From the NCBI GenBank assembly GCA_963541805.1, contig CAUTVF010000003.1, positions 1 to 30,410 on the forward strand: a DNA stretch of 30,410 bases, in the 5' to 3' direction. Of the stretch, positions 1 through 8,070 are shown piece after piece (within the stretch, counting starts at the first letter, position 1; each line of letters starts with the position of its first letter). The notes beneath the pieces are model-generated. The model saw only the letters and a list, made by a program, of their open reading frames with translations. It had not been told where the DNA came from and ran no database searches. The translations under genes and the position numbers were made by a program. This stretch comes from CAUTVF01 sp963541805 (GTDB taxonomy: Bacteria; Pseudomonadota; Alphaproteobacteria; Rs-D84; CASDRH01).

Positions 1-216
1 TACTAAATTTTCGGAATTTGCTTGCCCAAATAACTTATAATCATCACAATCGTGGAGTAAAGCTGCCAAAGATACTATTTCACTGTCCGCTTTTTCTTCT
101 GTATTTAATTTTAATGCTATACTATAAACTCTAAATGCATGCTCATCGTCATGTCCCGATTTATCTGTCGCCAACAATTTAGTAACTTCGTTTTTTACTT
201 GTTCTATATCAATCAT
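1..216 (-). CDS. HD-domain phosphohydrolase, C-terminus cut by left window edge
   Basis: Reading the minus strand from an ATG at 216-214 gives 72 codons without a stop up to the window edge. The peptide has the start of an HD metal-dependent phosphohydrolase domain: GHDDEHAFRVY (His22, Asp23, His26) and, about 30 residues later, AALLHDCDDYKLFG (His55, Asp56). The spacing and the DDYKLFG motif resemble the small YedJ/YpgQ-like HD hydrolases, which are thought to act on nucleotides. The paired HD residues that bind the metal are present. The rest of the domain lies outside the window. The substrate is unknown. The gene is divergent from the tRNA pair to its right. A weak purine-rich ribosome site (GGGATAAG) precedes the ATG. 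Confidence 0.8.
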   Translation of the reverse strand, partial: MIDIEQVKNEVTKLLATDKSGHDDEHAFRVYSIALKLNTEEKADSEIVSLAALLHDCDDYKLFGQANSENLV

Positions 217-298
217 TATCTTATCCCAACTTTTAATCCTTTGTCTTGAACGAGTATATAATATACTATTTGAAATAAAAGTATTATATAAAAAGTAA

Positions 299-327
299 TT
301 GCATATTATATTAAATATATTTACACT
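299..327 (+). promoter_or_regulatory. Sigma70-type promoter for tRNA-Lys
   Basis: TTGCAT at 299-304 and TACACT at 322-327 are separated by exactly 17 nt. The predicted transcription start near 334 lies only a few bases before the tRNA at 338, as expected for a tRNA promoter. Nothing else is seen in 217-298 beyond AT-rich sequence. Confidence 0.55.
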
Positions 328-337
328 CTGAACGATT

Positions 338-413
338 GGGTGTTTAGCTCAGTTGGTAGAGCAACTGACTCTTAATCAGTAGGTCGAGGGTTCGAGCCCC
401 TCAACACCCACCA
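338..413 (+). tRNA. tRNA-Lys (anticodon CTT)
   Basis: A 76-nt cloverleaf. The acceptor stem GGGTGTT pairs with AACACCC, followed by discriminator A and an encoded CCA. The D-arm is TAGCTCAGTTGGTAGAGC. The anticodon stem ACTGA/TCAGT closes the loop CTCTTAA, whose middle three bases CTT read the lysine codon AAG. The T-arm contains the standard GGTTCGAGCCCC. All stems are fully paired, so the gene looks functional. Confidence 0.96.
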
Positions 414-447
414 TTTTAGATGTTTATCATTTTTGTTAATTTTATAC

Positions 448-475
448 TTGAATCTTCTTTTTATTAATATAAAAT
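448..475 (+). promoter_or_regulatory. Possible promoter for initiator tRNA
   Basis: TTGAAT at 448-453 and TAAAAT at 470-475 are 16 nt apart, and the predicted start near 482 lies about 10 nt before the tRNA. The region is AT-rich, so chance matches are possible. Confidence 0.4.
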
Positions 476-491
476 GCAGGAACCGTTCAAT

Positions 492-568
<77 letters not shown>

Positions 569-693
569 AATCACAATCAAATCTGTAACTTTTCGTATTT
601 TTATTCATGACGAGGTTTTCATTGTGTAAAGCAAATTAAGTTATTAAAATTTGTTCAGTAAATTAGTTAGTTAAAAACTAATGGTTTGTTTGT

Positions 694-715
694 AAAAAAT
701 CTAAATGTCATTTAG
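694..715 (-). terminator. Possible intrinsic terminator after lepA
   Basis: On the minus strand, CTAAA and TTTAG at 701-715 form a short stem (the palindromic match extends to 7 bp on each side of one base), followed directly by ATTTTTT. It lies about 23 nt past the lepA stop. The stem is AT-rich and weak. Confidence 0.4.
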
Positions 716-737
716 GAATGATTGGCATAAAGTATCT

Positions 738-2549
738 TTAATTCTTTTTTAAATCTACTTTTAACGCTTCGATAAAGGCCTTTTGTGGAATTTCCACGTT
801 TCCAAACAAGCGCATTTTCTTTTTACCTTTCTTTTGCTTTTCAAGTAATTTTCGTTTTCTTGTTATATCTCCGCCATAACATTTGGCGGTTACATCTTTT
901 CGAAATGCTTGTATTGTTTCTCGTGCAATTATTTTCCCACCGATTGCGGCCTGAATTGGAATTTTAAACATATGACGTGGAATTAAATCTTTTAGTTTTG
1001 TGCAAATTGCCCGTCCCCGATTTTCTGCCGTGCTTTTGTGACACATGAATGATAAAGCATCAACTGGCTCATCATTTACCAGTATTGAAACACAAACAAG
1101 ATCACTTTCTTGATATTCTGCAAGCTCATAATCAAATGATGCATACCCTTGAGAAATCGATTTAATTCTGTCATAAAAGTCGAACACAACTTCATTTAAT
1201 GGAATTTTATAGACAACCATTGCCCGATCAGAAATATATGTTAAATCTAATTGAATTCCTCGTTTTTCTGTACACAATGCCAATATTCCGCCAAGATATT
1301 GATCAGGTGTTAAAATTGTTGCTTTAATCCACGGTTCTTCAATAAGTTTAATTGTTGAAAGATTTGGAAGATCTGCAGGATTGTGCATATCAATGATTTC
1401 TCCTGTATTTGTGTGTACTTTATAATTAACAGATGGGGCAGTATTAATTAAATCAAGATCGAATTCTCTTGAAAGACGTTCTTGAATAATTTCCATGTGT
1501 AGTAATCCTAAAAAACCACATCGAAATCCAAAACCAAGAGCAGAAGATAATTCTTTTTCAAAAACAAATGAAGAATCGTTTAATGATAATTTTGCAATTG
1601 CCTCTTGTAAAAGCGGGTAATCGGATGCATCAACCGGAAATATTGATGAAAAAACAACAGGTACTGATTGCTTAAATCCAGGGAGTGCGGTTAAACATGG
1701 ATTTTTTTCATGTGTAATTGTATCCCCAATTTTACATTCAGATAAATTTTTCATACCTGTTATTATAAATCCAACCTCCCCCGAAAATAAGGTATCGCAA
1801 TTTTGCATTTTAGGCGAAAAAAAACCAAGTTTTTCAATTTTATAGGTTGTCCCAGTGGACATCATTTTAATTGTGTCACCTTGTTTTAATGTACCATTTT
1901 TGATTCTGACTAATACAATTATTCCAAGGTAAACATCGTACCATCCATCAACTAATAATGCTTGAAGCTGGGCATCATTATCCCCGACTGGAGCTGGAAC
2001 ATACTTAACAATTGCTTCAAGAACGGAATCAATTCCAATACCATTTTTTGCAGAAATTAAAACAGTATTATCTGTGCTTAATCCTATTACATCCTCAATT
2101 TGTTTTTTTACATCTTCGGGTTTTGCGCTGATTAAATCGATTTTATTTAAAATCGGTATAATTTCATGATTTGCATCAATTGCCATATATGTATTTGCCA
2201 GTGTCTGTGCTTCAACCCCTTGTGTTGCATCAACAACTAAAAGAGATCCTTCTACTGCTGCAAGAGACCTGGACACTTCATAAGTAAAATCAACATGCCC
2301 CGGTGTATCGATCAAATTTAATTGATAAATTTGTCCATTTTGTGCTTTATATGTTAGCCTAGTGGTTTGAGCTTTAATTGTTATACCTTTTTCTCGCTCT
2401 AAATCCATACTGTCAAGCAACTGTTCTTTCATCTCTCTGGCAGTAATATTTCCACAGCGCTCAATTAAACGATCAGCTAGTGTTGATTTTCCATGATCGA
2501 TATGTGCAATTATAGAAAAATTTCTAATAAATTTTATATCCACGATCAA
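738..2549 (-). CDS. lepA: Translation factor LepA (EF4), ribosome-associated GTPase
   Basis: LepA is a GTPase that binds the ribosome and acts on translocation or initiation. At 603 residues it has the usual family length. The P-loop AHIDHGKST is at about 15-23, switch I follows at about 47-65, G3 DTPGH is at 81-85 and G4 NKID at 135-138. The LepA-specific C-terminal region with CYGGDITRKRKLLEKQK is complete. The frame opens with TTG at 2549. An alternative GTG at 2543 (VDIKFIRN) lies 10 nt after AAGG, against 4 nt for the TTG, so the GTG may be the true start. That AAGG overlaps the stop region of ybaB, which shows translational coupling. It is last in the dnaX-ybaB-lepA operon. Confidence 0.97.
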   Translation of the reverse strand: MIVDIKFIRNFSIIAHIDHGKSTLADRLIERCGNITAREMKEQLLDSMDLEREKGITIKAQTTRLTYKAQNGQIYQLNLIDTPGHVDFTYEVSRSLAAVEGSLLVVDATQGVEAQTLANTYMAIDANHEIIPILNKIDLISAKPEDVKKQIEDVIGLSTDNTVLISAKNGIGIDSVLEAIVKYVPAPVGDNDAQLQALLVDGWYDVYLGIIVLVRIKNGTLKQGDTIKMMSTGTTYKIEKLGFFSPKMQNCDTLFSGEVGFIITGMKNLSECKIGDTITHEKNPCLTALPGFKQSVPVVFSSIFPVDASDYPLLQEAIAKLSLNDSSFVFEKELSSALGFGFRCGFLGLLHMEIIQERLSREFDLDLINTAPSVNYKVHTNTGEIIDMHNPADLPNLSTIKLIEEPWIKATILTPDQYLGGILALCTEKRGIQLDLTYISDRAMVVYKIPLNEVVFDFYDRIKSISQGYASFDYELAEYQESDLVCVSILVNDEPVDALSFMCHKSTAENRGRAICTKLKDLIPRHMFKIPIQAAIGGKIIARETIQAFRKDVTAKCYGGDITRKRKLLEKQKKGKKKMRLFGNVEIPQKAFIEALKVDLKKN

Positions 2550-2555
2550 ATAACC

Positions 2556-2873
2556 TTATATTAATTCATCTGGAAGATTCATTCCCAAATTACCGGTTAC
2601 ATTAGATATTTTTTCTTTTGAAGTTTTAGAACATTTATTTAACGCATCATTAAAAGTTGCCATGATTAAATCTTCTAATACTTGTGTATCCTCATTTTTA
2701 ATTTCTTCTTTCATTTTGACGGATACAACTTCTTTTACTCCATTGATCGTAATCTGTAAGGTACCATTTGATACATCTCCGGTAAAGGTCATGTTTTTCA
2801 ATTCAGCTTGTGCTTTTTTAACATTTTCTTGCATATCTTTTGCTTGTTGCATCAAATTTTTTATATCAAACAT
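2556..2873 (-). CDS. ybaB: YbaB/EbfC-family nucleoid-associated protein
   Basis: A small DNA-binding protein of the YbaB/EbfC family, which coats or bridges the nucleoid and is very often encoded next to dnaX, as here. The protein of 105 residues starts MFDIKNLMQQAKDMQ, the typical helical N-terminus, and contains the conserved core TFTGDVSNGTLQITINGVKEV. It ends with NLGMNLPDELI. I prefer the ATG at 2873 because AAAGGA lies 7 nt upstream of it. A GTG two codons earlier (2879) has almost no spacing to that site. The gap to dnaX is 11 nt, and lepA begins 6 nt after the stop. Confidence 0.93.
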   Translation of the reverse strand: MFDIKNLMQQAKDMQENVKKAQAELKNMTFTGDVSNGTLQITINGVKEVVSVKMKEEIKNEDTQVLEDLIMATFNDALNKCSKTSKEKISNVTGNLGMNLPDELI

Positions 2874-2884
2874 CTTCACATCCT

Positions 2885-4297
2885 TTATAATTTTATGTCA
2901 GCCGTTGGAAATTTTTCCATAATTGTTTTCAAAATATCATTCCCACTCTGTTTTACAATTTCTGCCGTTTTGTTTGTATCCATCACTTCTACTTTATTTT
3001 GTTCTTTAACCTGGTCTTTATTTTGCTCTGCCTCATTTTTATCTGAAATATTTTGTAATTGAGCCGGGCTTGGTTTTGCTATATTAGCCTGTTGAAGATT
3101 TTGAATTTTGGTTATAGCATTTTTCAGATCTGGCAATTCCATTGTTGCATAAGCGATTTTTATTAACAACATTTGAACATATGTTTCGATGTCATCTGTA
3201 ATTGAGATATCTTTAAATCCGTTTACCAGTAACTGCCATACGTAATTTAATACATCAATATTTAACTTGTTAGAATTACTTTTGATAAAATCAATTTCAT
3301 TCGGTGATACTGGCAAATCATCTAGAAAATCTGGAGCAATTTTTGCAATAACAAAGTAATGTACTATTTCCATTAAATCTTTCAACAAATGGATCGGATT
3401 TTCTCCATTGTTGCATAATCGCTTAAAATTCAGGAAAACATCTTTTGTATTTCCATCCATCAAACTATTGAAAATAGTTAAAATCTTTTCTTTATCGGCA
3501 AACCCCATTATTTTGTAAACTGCATCTGTTGAAACAGTCCCATTTTTATCTGCATTTGCAAAAACTTGATCAAGAATACTTAATCCATCACGTACCGATC
3601 CACCAGCTCCTTTTGCAATGATACTTAATGCCTCATCTGATATATTTATTTTTTCATTTTCTGCAATCTTTTTAAAATGTGTTTGTAATGTTCTTACATC
3701 CACTCTAGATAACTCAAAACGTTGACAACGTGATAAAATCGTCATAGGTACTTTTCGAATATCAGTTGTTGCAAATATAAACTTTACATATTCTGGAGGC
3801 TCTTCTAAAGTTTTAAGTAAAGCATTGAAGGCATTTTTACTTAACATATGAACTTCATCAATTATATATACCTTATATCTGGCATTTGTTGGTTTATATT
3901 GCGCCCCTTCGATTAATTCTCGCATATCATCGACCCCAGTATTTGAAGCAGCGTCCATCTCGATCACATCAATGTGTCGATCTTCTTTTATTGCAATACA
4001 ATTTTCACATACTCCGCATGGATTAGTTGTCGGAGATGTATTCTTGCCATCTGGCCCCAAACAATTTAAGGCACGGGCCAATATTCTGGCAGTTGATGTT
4101 TTACCAGTTCCTCTGATCCCCGTGAAAATATAAGCATGTGCAATACGTCCACTTATTATTGCATTTTTAAGAGTTGTTACTAAACTTTCTTGGCCTATTA
4201 AATCGTCCAATGTATTCGATCTGTATTTCCTGGCCAACACTTGATAATGTGTATCTATTCGTTGTGTAGGGGTAGTGTTTGAATTAATATCAGTCAT
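2885..4297 (-). CDS. dnaX: DNA polymerase III subunit gamma/tau
   Basis: Clamp-loader ATPase of the replicative polymerase. Walker A GIRGTGKTS is at about 60-68. A zinc-binding cysteine set is formed by C79 with CGVCENC (C94, C97, C100). Walker B IIDEVH ends at 150, and the sensor/arginine-finger SRC is at 189-191. The AAA+ core and lid (to about 370) are complete. The protein is short at 470 residues (E. coli tau is 643). The C-terminal region is a brief Q/N/K-rich linker with little left of the polymerase-binding domains, as in other reduced genomes. I saw no obvious A-rich slippery site for a separate gamma form. It is first in the operon with ybaB and lepA and divergent from hemW. The ribosome site is weak. 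Confidence 0.96.
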   Translation of the reverse strand: MTDINSNTTPTQRIDTHYQVLARKYRSNTLDDLIGQESLVTTLKNAIISGRIAHAYIFTGIRGTGKTSTARILARALNCLGPDGKNTSPTTNPCGVCENCIAIKEDRHIDVIEMDAASNTGVDDMRELIEGAQYKPTNARYKVYIIDEVHMLSKNAFNALLKTLEEPPEYVKFIFATTDIRKVPMTILSRCQRFELSRVDVRTLQTHFKKIAENEKINISDEALSIIAKGAGGSVRDGLSILDQVFANADKNGTVSTDAVYKIMGFADKEKILTIFNSLMDGNTKDVFLNFKRLCNNGENPIHLLKDLMEIVHYFVIAKIAPDFLDDLPVSPNEIDFIKSNSNKLNIDVLNYVWQLLVNGFKDISITDDIETYVQMLLIKIAYATMELPDLKNAITKIQNLQQANIAKPSPAQLQNISDKNEAEQNKDQVKEQNKVEVMDTNKTAEIVKQSGNDILKTIMEKFPTADIKL

Positions 4298-4324
4298 TTT
4301 TTACTTAAATTTATTAATTTATTT

Positions 4325-4351
4325 TTGACTCAAATACAATTTTAATATAGC
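4325..4351 (+). promoter_or_regulatory. Weak candidate promoter in the dnaX-hemW divergent gap
   Basis: TTGACT at 4325-4330 is followed 15 nt later by TATAGC at 4346-4351, pointing towards hemW. The spacing is short. The 66-bp gap between the dnaX and hemW starts must hold promoters for both directions, but no clear leftward one is visible. Confidence 0.3.
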
Positions 4352-4363
4352 TTGCTTCTATAT

Positions 4364-5458
4364 ATGAAGTCAATTTATATTTATATACATTATCCATTTT
4401 GCAGTAGTATTTGTCCATATTGTAATTTTTATAGTTTGGTTAATACAACGGAAAGTAACTCAGCAAAAGATCAAAAATTATTTGATCTGTACAAAAGTCA
4501 GTTGGATTATTATTATAACTTTTCCAATGATGCAATTGTACAGACAATTTTTTTTGGTGGAGGAACGCCGTCTTTAGCATCAATTGATTTATTATCTAAT
4601 ATAATAAATTATATTTATACTAAATGGAAAGTAACAGTAAATCCGGAAATTTCAATCGAAGTAAACCCTTTTTCGTCAAGTCCTGAAAATTTTTTAAATT
4701 ATAAGAGTATTGGTATAAATAGGATATCAATTGGAGTGCAATCTTTAAATGATAATGAATTAAAATTTTTGGGGCGCCTGCATTCAGCAAAGATTGCATT
4801 GCAAACAATTGAAAATGCATATAAATATTTTAGTAATATTTCAGCAGATTTTATATATGGTATTCCACATCATACCCCTGATATTTGGATAAAAAATTTG
4901 GAGGAAATAGTTGATCTAAAATTACCTCATTATTCCTTATATCAATTAACAATTGAAAAACACACACCATTTTTTGATTTTGTAAAGAATGGTAAATTGA
5001 AACCGACAAGCGATTTAATCCAAGCAAAGCTATTTACAGAAACCAGAAAAATCATGCGCAAAAATAAAATTGCTCCATATGAAATATCTAATTTTGCAAA
5101 GCCAGGATTTATTTGTAAACATAATTTAGCATATTGGACAAATCAAAATTATATTGGTATAGGTCCGTCGGCAGAATCACGAATAGATAACTTAGCGTTT
5201 AAAAATAGTATCTTAAAATGGGATAAAATAGTTGTTGAAAAATTAACGAAAAATCAAAAATCAGAAGAAATTATTTTAACGAACTTAAGATCAAAATATG
5301 GTTTGTATATTACTGAGACTATAAGTAATGTATTGAATGTTAATAATATTAAAAAATTAAGTAAATATATAAAATACAATGAAAAACAAAATCATTTAAA
5401 AATGACAGAAAAAGGATTTTTATACTTTAATTCGATAATAGATGCGATTATTAAATAA
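4364..5458 (+). CDS. hemW: Radical SAM heme chaperone HemW
   Basis: A radical SAM protein of the HemN-like family. HemW members insert or deliver heme and were formerly annotated as oxygen-independent coproporphyrinogen oxidase. The cluster motif is CSSICPYC with C13, C17 and C20 (CxxxCxxC), followed by FFGGGTPSL. The segment LPHYSLYQLTIEKHTPF is typical of HemW. The cysteine preceding the CxxxCxxC set in true HemN is absent, which also favours HemW. I prefer the ATG at 4364 (364 residues). A TTG at 4352 would add four residues. No clear ribosome site is seen. The last 8 bp overlap the 3' end of the converging virB6-like gene. Confidence 0.93.
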   Translation: MKSIYIYIHYPFCSSICPYCNFYSLVNTTESNSAKDQKLFDLYKSQLDYYYNFSNDAIVQTIFFGGGTPSLASIDLLSNIINYIYTKWKVTVNPEISIEVNPFSSSPENFLNYKSIGINRISIGVQSLNDNELKFLGRLHSAKIALQTIENAYKYFSNISADFIYGIPHHTPDIWIKNLEEIVDLKLPHYSLYQLTIEKHTPFFDFVKNGKLKPTSDLIQAKLFTETRKIMRKNKIAPYEISNFAKPGFICKHNLAYWTNQNYIGIGPSAESRIDNLAFKNSILKWDKIVVEKLTKNQKSEEIILTNLRSKYGLYITETISNVLNVNNIKKLSKYIKYNEKQNHLKMTEKGFLYFNSIIDAIIK

Positions 5459-8066
5459 TTTCTTCATCGTCATCATCAATATCAATTTCGTTATCTAAAT
5501 TATCGTAATCTGTAATATCCATATTTCTTAATTGATTTGTTAATTGTTTAATAATTCGATCTAAATGTGCAGATTGGATAAATTTTCTAGCAACAGGATT
5601 ATTTAATAATTTTGTATAAAATTTTGCTCTCTCTTCTATTGGATCATACTCTAAATCATACTCTTCATTTAAATTATCAATAGTTCCACTTATTTCTTTG
5701 ATTTGTTTGCGCAATAACCTGACAAAATATTTTTCTTTATCAGGCAGATCTTTATAATCTGTATCTAAATTATCAAGTATCGTTTGAATAATTATTTTTT
5801 GTTCATTTAATACGGTTGCTTTTGGAATATTGCGTATTTCAGATTCTACATCAATTAATTTATCACTTTCTGTTGAGGTATTTATTGTTTTAAATATTTT
5901 CAGCAAATCTTGGGTGTTTTTTAATGATTTATTTTGATTTGGAAATGGATTTTGTTTATTCCATTTATCTATATTTTTATTTACATAATAAAGGTAATTT
6001 TTATCAAAATTTAATTGATAAAAGGCATTAATAAAATCTGTTTGACTAACTGGGGTTTTCTTGGAAGAACTTATATTATTTATAGCCCCTTTATAAAGAA
6101 AAATTCCTTTTTTTATTTCTTGTTCTATAAATTTATTAAGATCTTTTTTGTATTGATTAGTATTTGGTTTTGCTGAGCCTGTATAGTCTTTGGAAAACTT
6201 CATTTCTGCCTGTTTTGCAATAATCATTCTTGCCATATTTTCAATATCATTATCAGACAAAGTATTTTTTAGACTATTGATAAAAACAAATTTTCCATTA
6301 TCAGATAAATTATTATATGTCTCTTTAATTTTATTTTGCTTTTTATCATTATAATATGCTTTGATTATTTCGTTATCTTTATCAGAAATATCTTTTATTT
6401 TACTTCTCATAAATTGATTTATTTTACGAAAATTTTCTTTTTGCTGTGCTGTGCTTTGTATATCTAAATCGTGGGAATATTTATGTATTCTGGATATATC
6501 TTTTGGCATGTTAAAGTACATCTTTAAAAGTGTGGAAGTATTCTGAATATTTTGTTTAATATTTTTTATAATAGATAATTGAGTATTATTAATAAATACT
6601 TCATTCCCATCCATTGAATTCATAATACTTTTAATTGTTTTGATATCATCATTAATAATTTGTGTCATATTAATTGTTGTATTTGTAACTTTTCCAAACG
6701 TTCCTTTAATAATTCCCCACAATTTATTAGAAAAATCAATATTTGTAACAGGTTCAAAAAAGTAACTTGTGTAAACCGGTACATTTTTGATTAAATAGGA
6801 CATGACCCAACCAAAACATATAAATATCAATGTGATATCCATATTTTGCCAAATTATATTTATTATTTTACGCTCTCCTAATGGAGTTATAAAATAATTA
6901 CTGTTCAATAAAATATATTCTTTTAAACTTATCGTTTGCCCTGCAATTACAGTATCGATTGAAAGTAACGATTCCAAAATATATGTTCCAAATGTTAAAA
7001 TTACACTTAGCATCGCCAGATGCGATATCCAGCCAATAAATATTGTTTTAACGGTTCCTATCATATTTAAATTATTGACAAATTGGATATTCATATCTTT
7101 AATTCCCCATGACAAAATTGCAAATGGAAGTAATATTATTGCAAAGCCCATATTTAATATGAATCCTGTAATAATTGTTAAAATTTTTAGTGATACAAGA
7201 AAATATAATGCAAATATCATTGCTCCAATAATTGCAACCAATAAATATATTACCCCAACCACTCTATGAGATGCAGTTGCAATTCTGTCAATATAATTAA
7301 GTACACGCTCTGTAACTGCTGCAGGAATCCCAAAAAATTCTAATGTTATTTCTATAACAGTTTTTAATCCAACTTTTACAAGCAAAATTAAAGCTTCGTA
7401 TGTTAAGCCTTCTTGTATGGTTACTTTTAACATATTTAATCCAAATGTCATACCATATTTGTATATTGCACTATAATTTTCGACAATATTAATCAAATCG
7501 GATCTCATGCTATCAGGCAAAGCTTGTTTGTTTTTAATATCTCCAGTTACATTATATTTTATGTCCGAAAATTTAATTTTATTATCATTTCCTGTTGCAA
7601 GCCTGGATATGTTTATAAATTTTTCTGTAACAAAGCTTGACGCTGCCATCATTGGTTCAACTGTGAATTTTAATAAAAATTGTGGAGAAGAATAAATTGC
7701 AATTAAAGAAATACTTATTTTAAGCATTTGCTTGAATATATCTTTGAAAAAATCTAATCCATCTATTCTCTCTCCATCGATTTTTAATTTGTTCCACATA
7801 AACATTAAAAACCAATAACTTGCAGCAAAGATTAATAATATGATTAATATTGTTTGAAATGTGCTATATACAATATATGAAAATTGTGATACTGATAAAA
7901 AGATTGGACTTATTAATTTACATTCTAAACACTCACTGATATTTTCAAATGTTTCATTGTTCATTAAAATATCATCTAAACTATCTGCATATACGAAATT
8001 TTCTGGCATGCTCCAGAAAACCCCAAAAAAGCAAACAAATATAAAAGCCACTAATATTTTTAACAT
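5451..8066 (-). CDS. VirB6-like T4SS membrane protein, fifth of array, with long C-terminal domain
   Basis: Polytopic inner-membrane component of a Rickettsiales-type (rvh) type IV secretion channel. Residues 1-27 are a signal-like segment ending FVYA. Then come C46-L-E-C49 and several membrane segments, with the last near 408-425. Two family marks are shared with the neighbours: FTVEPMM at about 134-140, and LLPFAILSWG at about 312-321. After about residue 430 there is a hydrophilic, lysine/asparagine-rich and probably helical region of about 440 residues, ending in an acidic tail (DIDDDDEE). Such large extensions are known in rickettsial VirB6 proteins, but the function is unknown. The gene starts 4 nt after the preceding virB6-like stop, and its 3' end overlaps hemW. 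It is probably co-transcribed from the promoter at 15750-15778. Confidence 0.88.
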   Translation of the reverse strand: MLKILVAFIFVCFFGVFWSMPENFVYADSLDDILMNNETFENISECLECKLISPIFLSVSQFSYIVYSTFQTILIILLIFAASYWFLMFMWNKLKIDGERIDGLDFFKDIFKQMLKISISLIAIYSSPQFLLKFTVEPMMAASSFVTEKFINISRLATGNDNKIKFSDIKYNVTGDIKNKQALPDSMRSDLINIVENYSAIYKYGMTFGLNMLKVTIQEGLTYEALILLVKVGLKTVIEITLEFFGIPAAVTERVLNYIDRIATASHRVVGVIYLLVAIIGAMIFALYFLVSLKILTIITGFILNMGFAIILLPFAILSWGIKDMNIQFVNNLNMIGTVKTIFIGWISHLAMLSVILTFGTYILESLLSIDTVIAGQTISLKEYILLNSNYFITPLGERKIINIIWQNMDITLIFICFGWVMSYLIKNVPVYTSYFFEPVTNIDFSNKLWGIIKGTFGKVTNTTINMTQIINDDIKTIKSIMNSMDGNEVFINNTQLSIIKNIKQNIQNTSTLLKMYFNMPKDISRIHKYSHDLDIQSTAQQKENFRKINQFMRSKIKDISDKDNEIIKAYYNDKKQNKIKETYNNLSDNGKFVFINSLKNTLSDNDIENMARMIIAKQAEMKFSKDYTGSAKPNTNQYKKDLNKFIEQEIKKGIFLYKGAINNISSSKKTPVSQTDFINAFYQLNFDKNYLYYVNKNIDKWNKQNPFPNQNKSLKNTQDLLKIFKTINTSTESDKLIDVESEIRNIPKATVLNEQKIIIQTILDNLDTDYKDLPDKEKYFVRLLRKQIKEISGTIDNLNEEYDLEYDPIEERAKFYTKLLNNPVARKFIQSAHLDRIIKQLTNQLRNMDITDYDNLDNEIDIDDDDEEII

Positions 8067-8070
8067 AATT

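Noticed and set aside
2885..3100. Programmed frameshift producing a short gamma form of DnaX
   Set aside because: I found no A-rich slippery heptamer with a following hairpin, and the protein is already close to gamma length.
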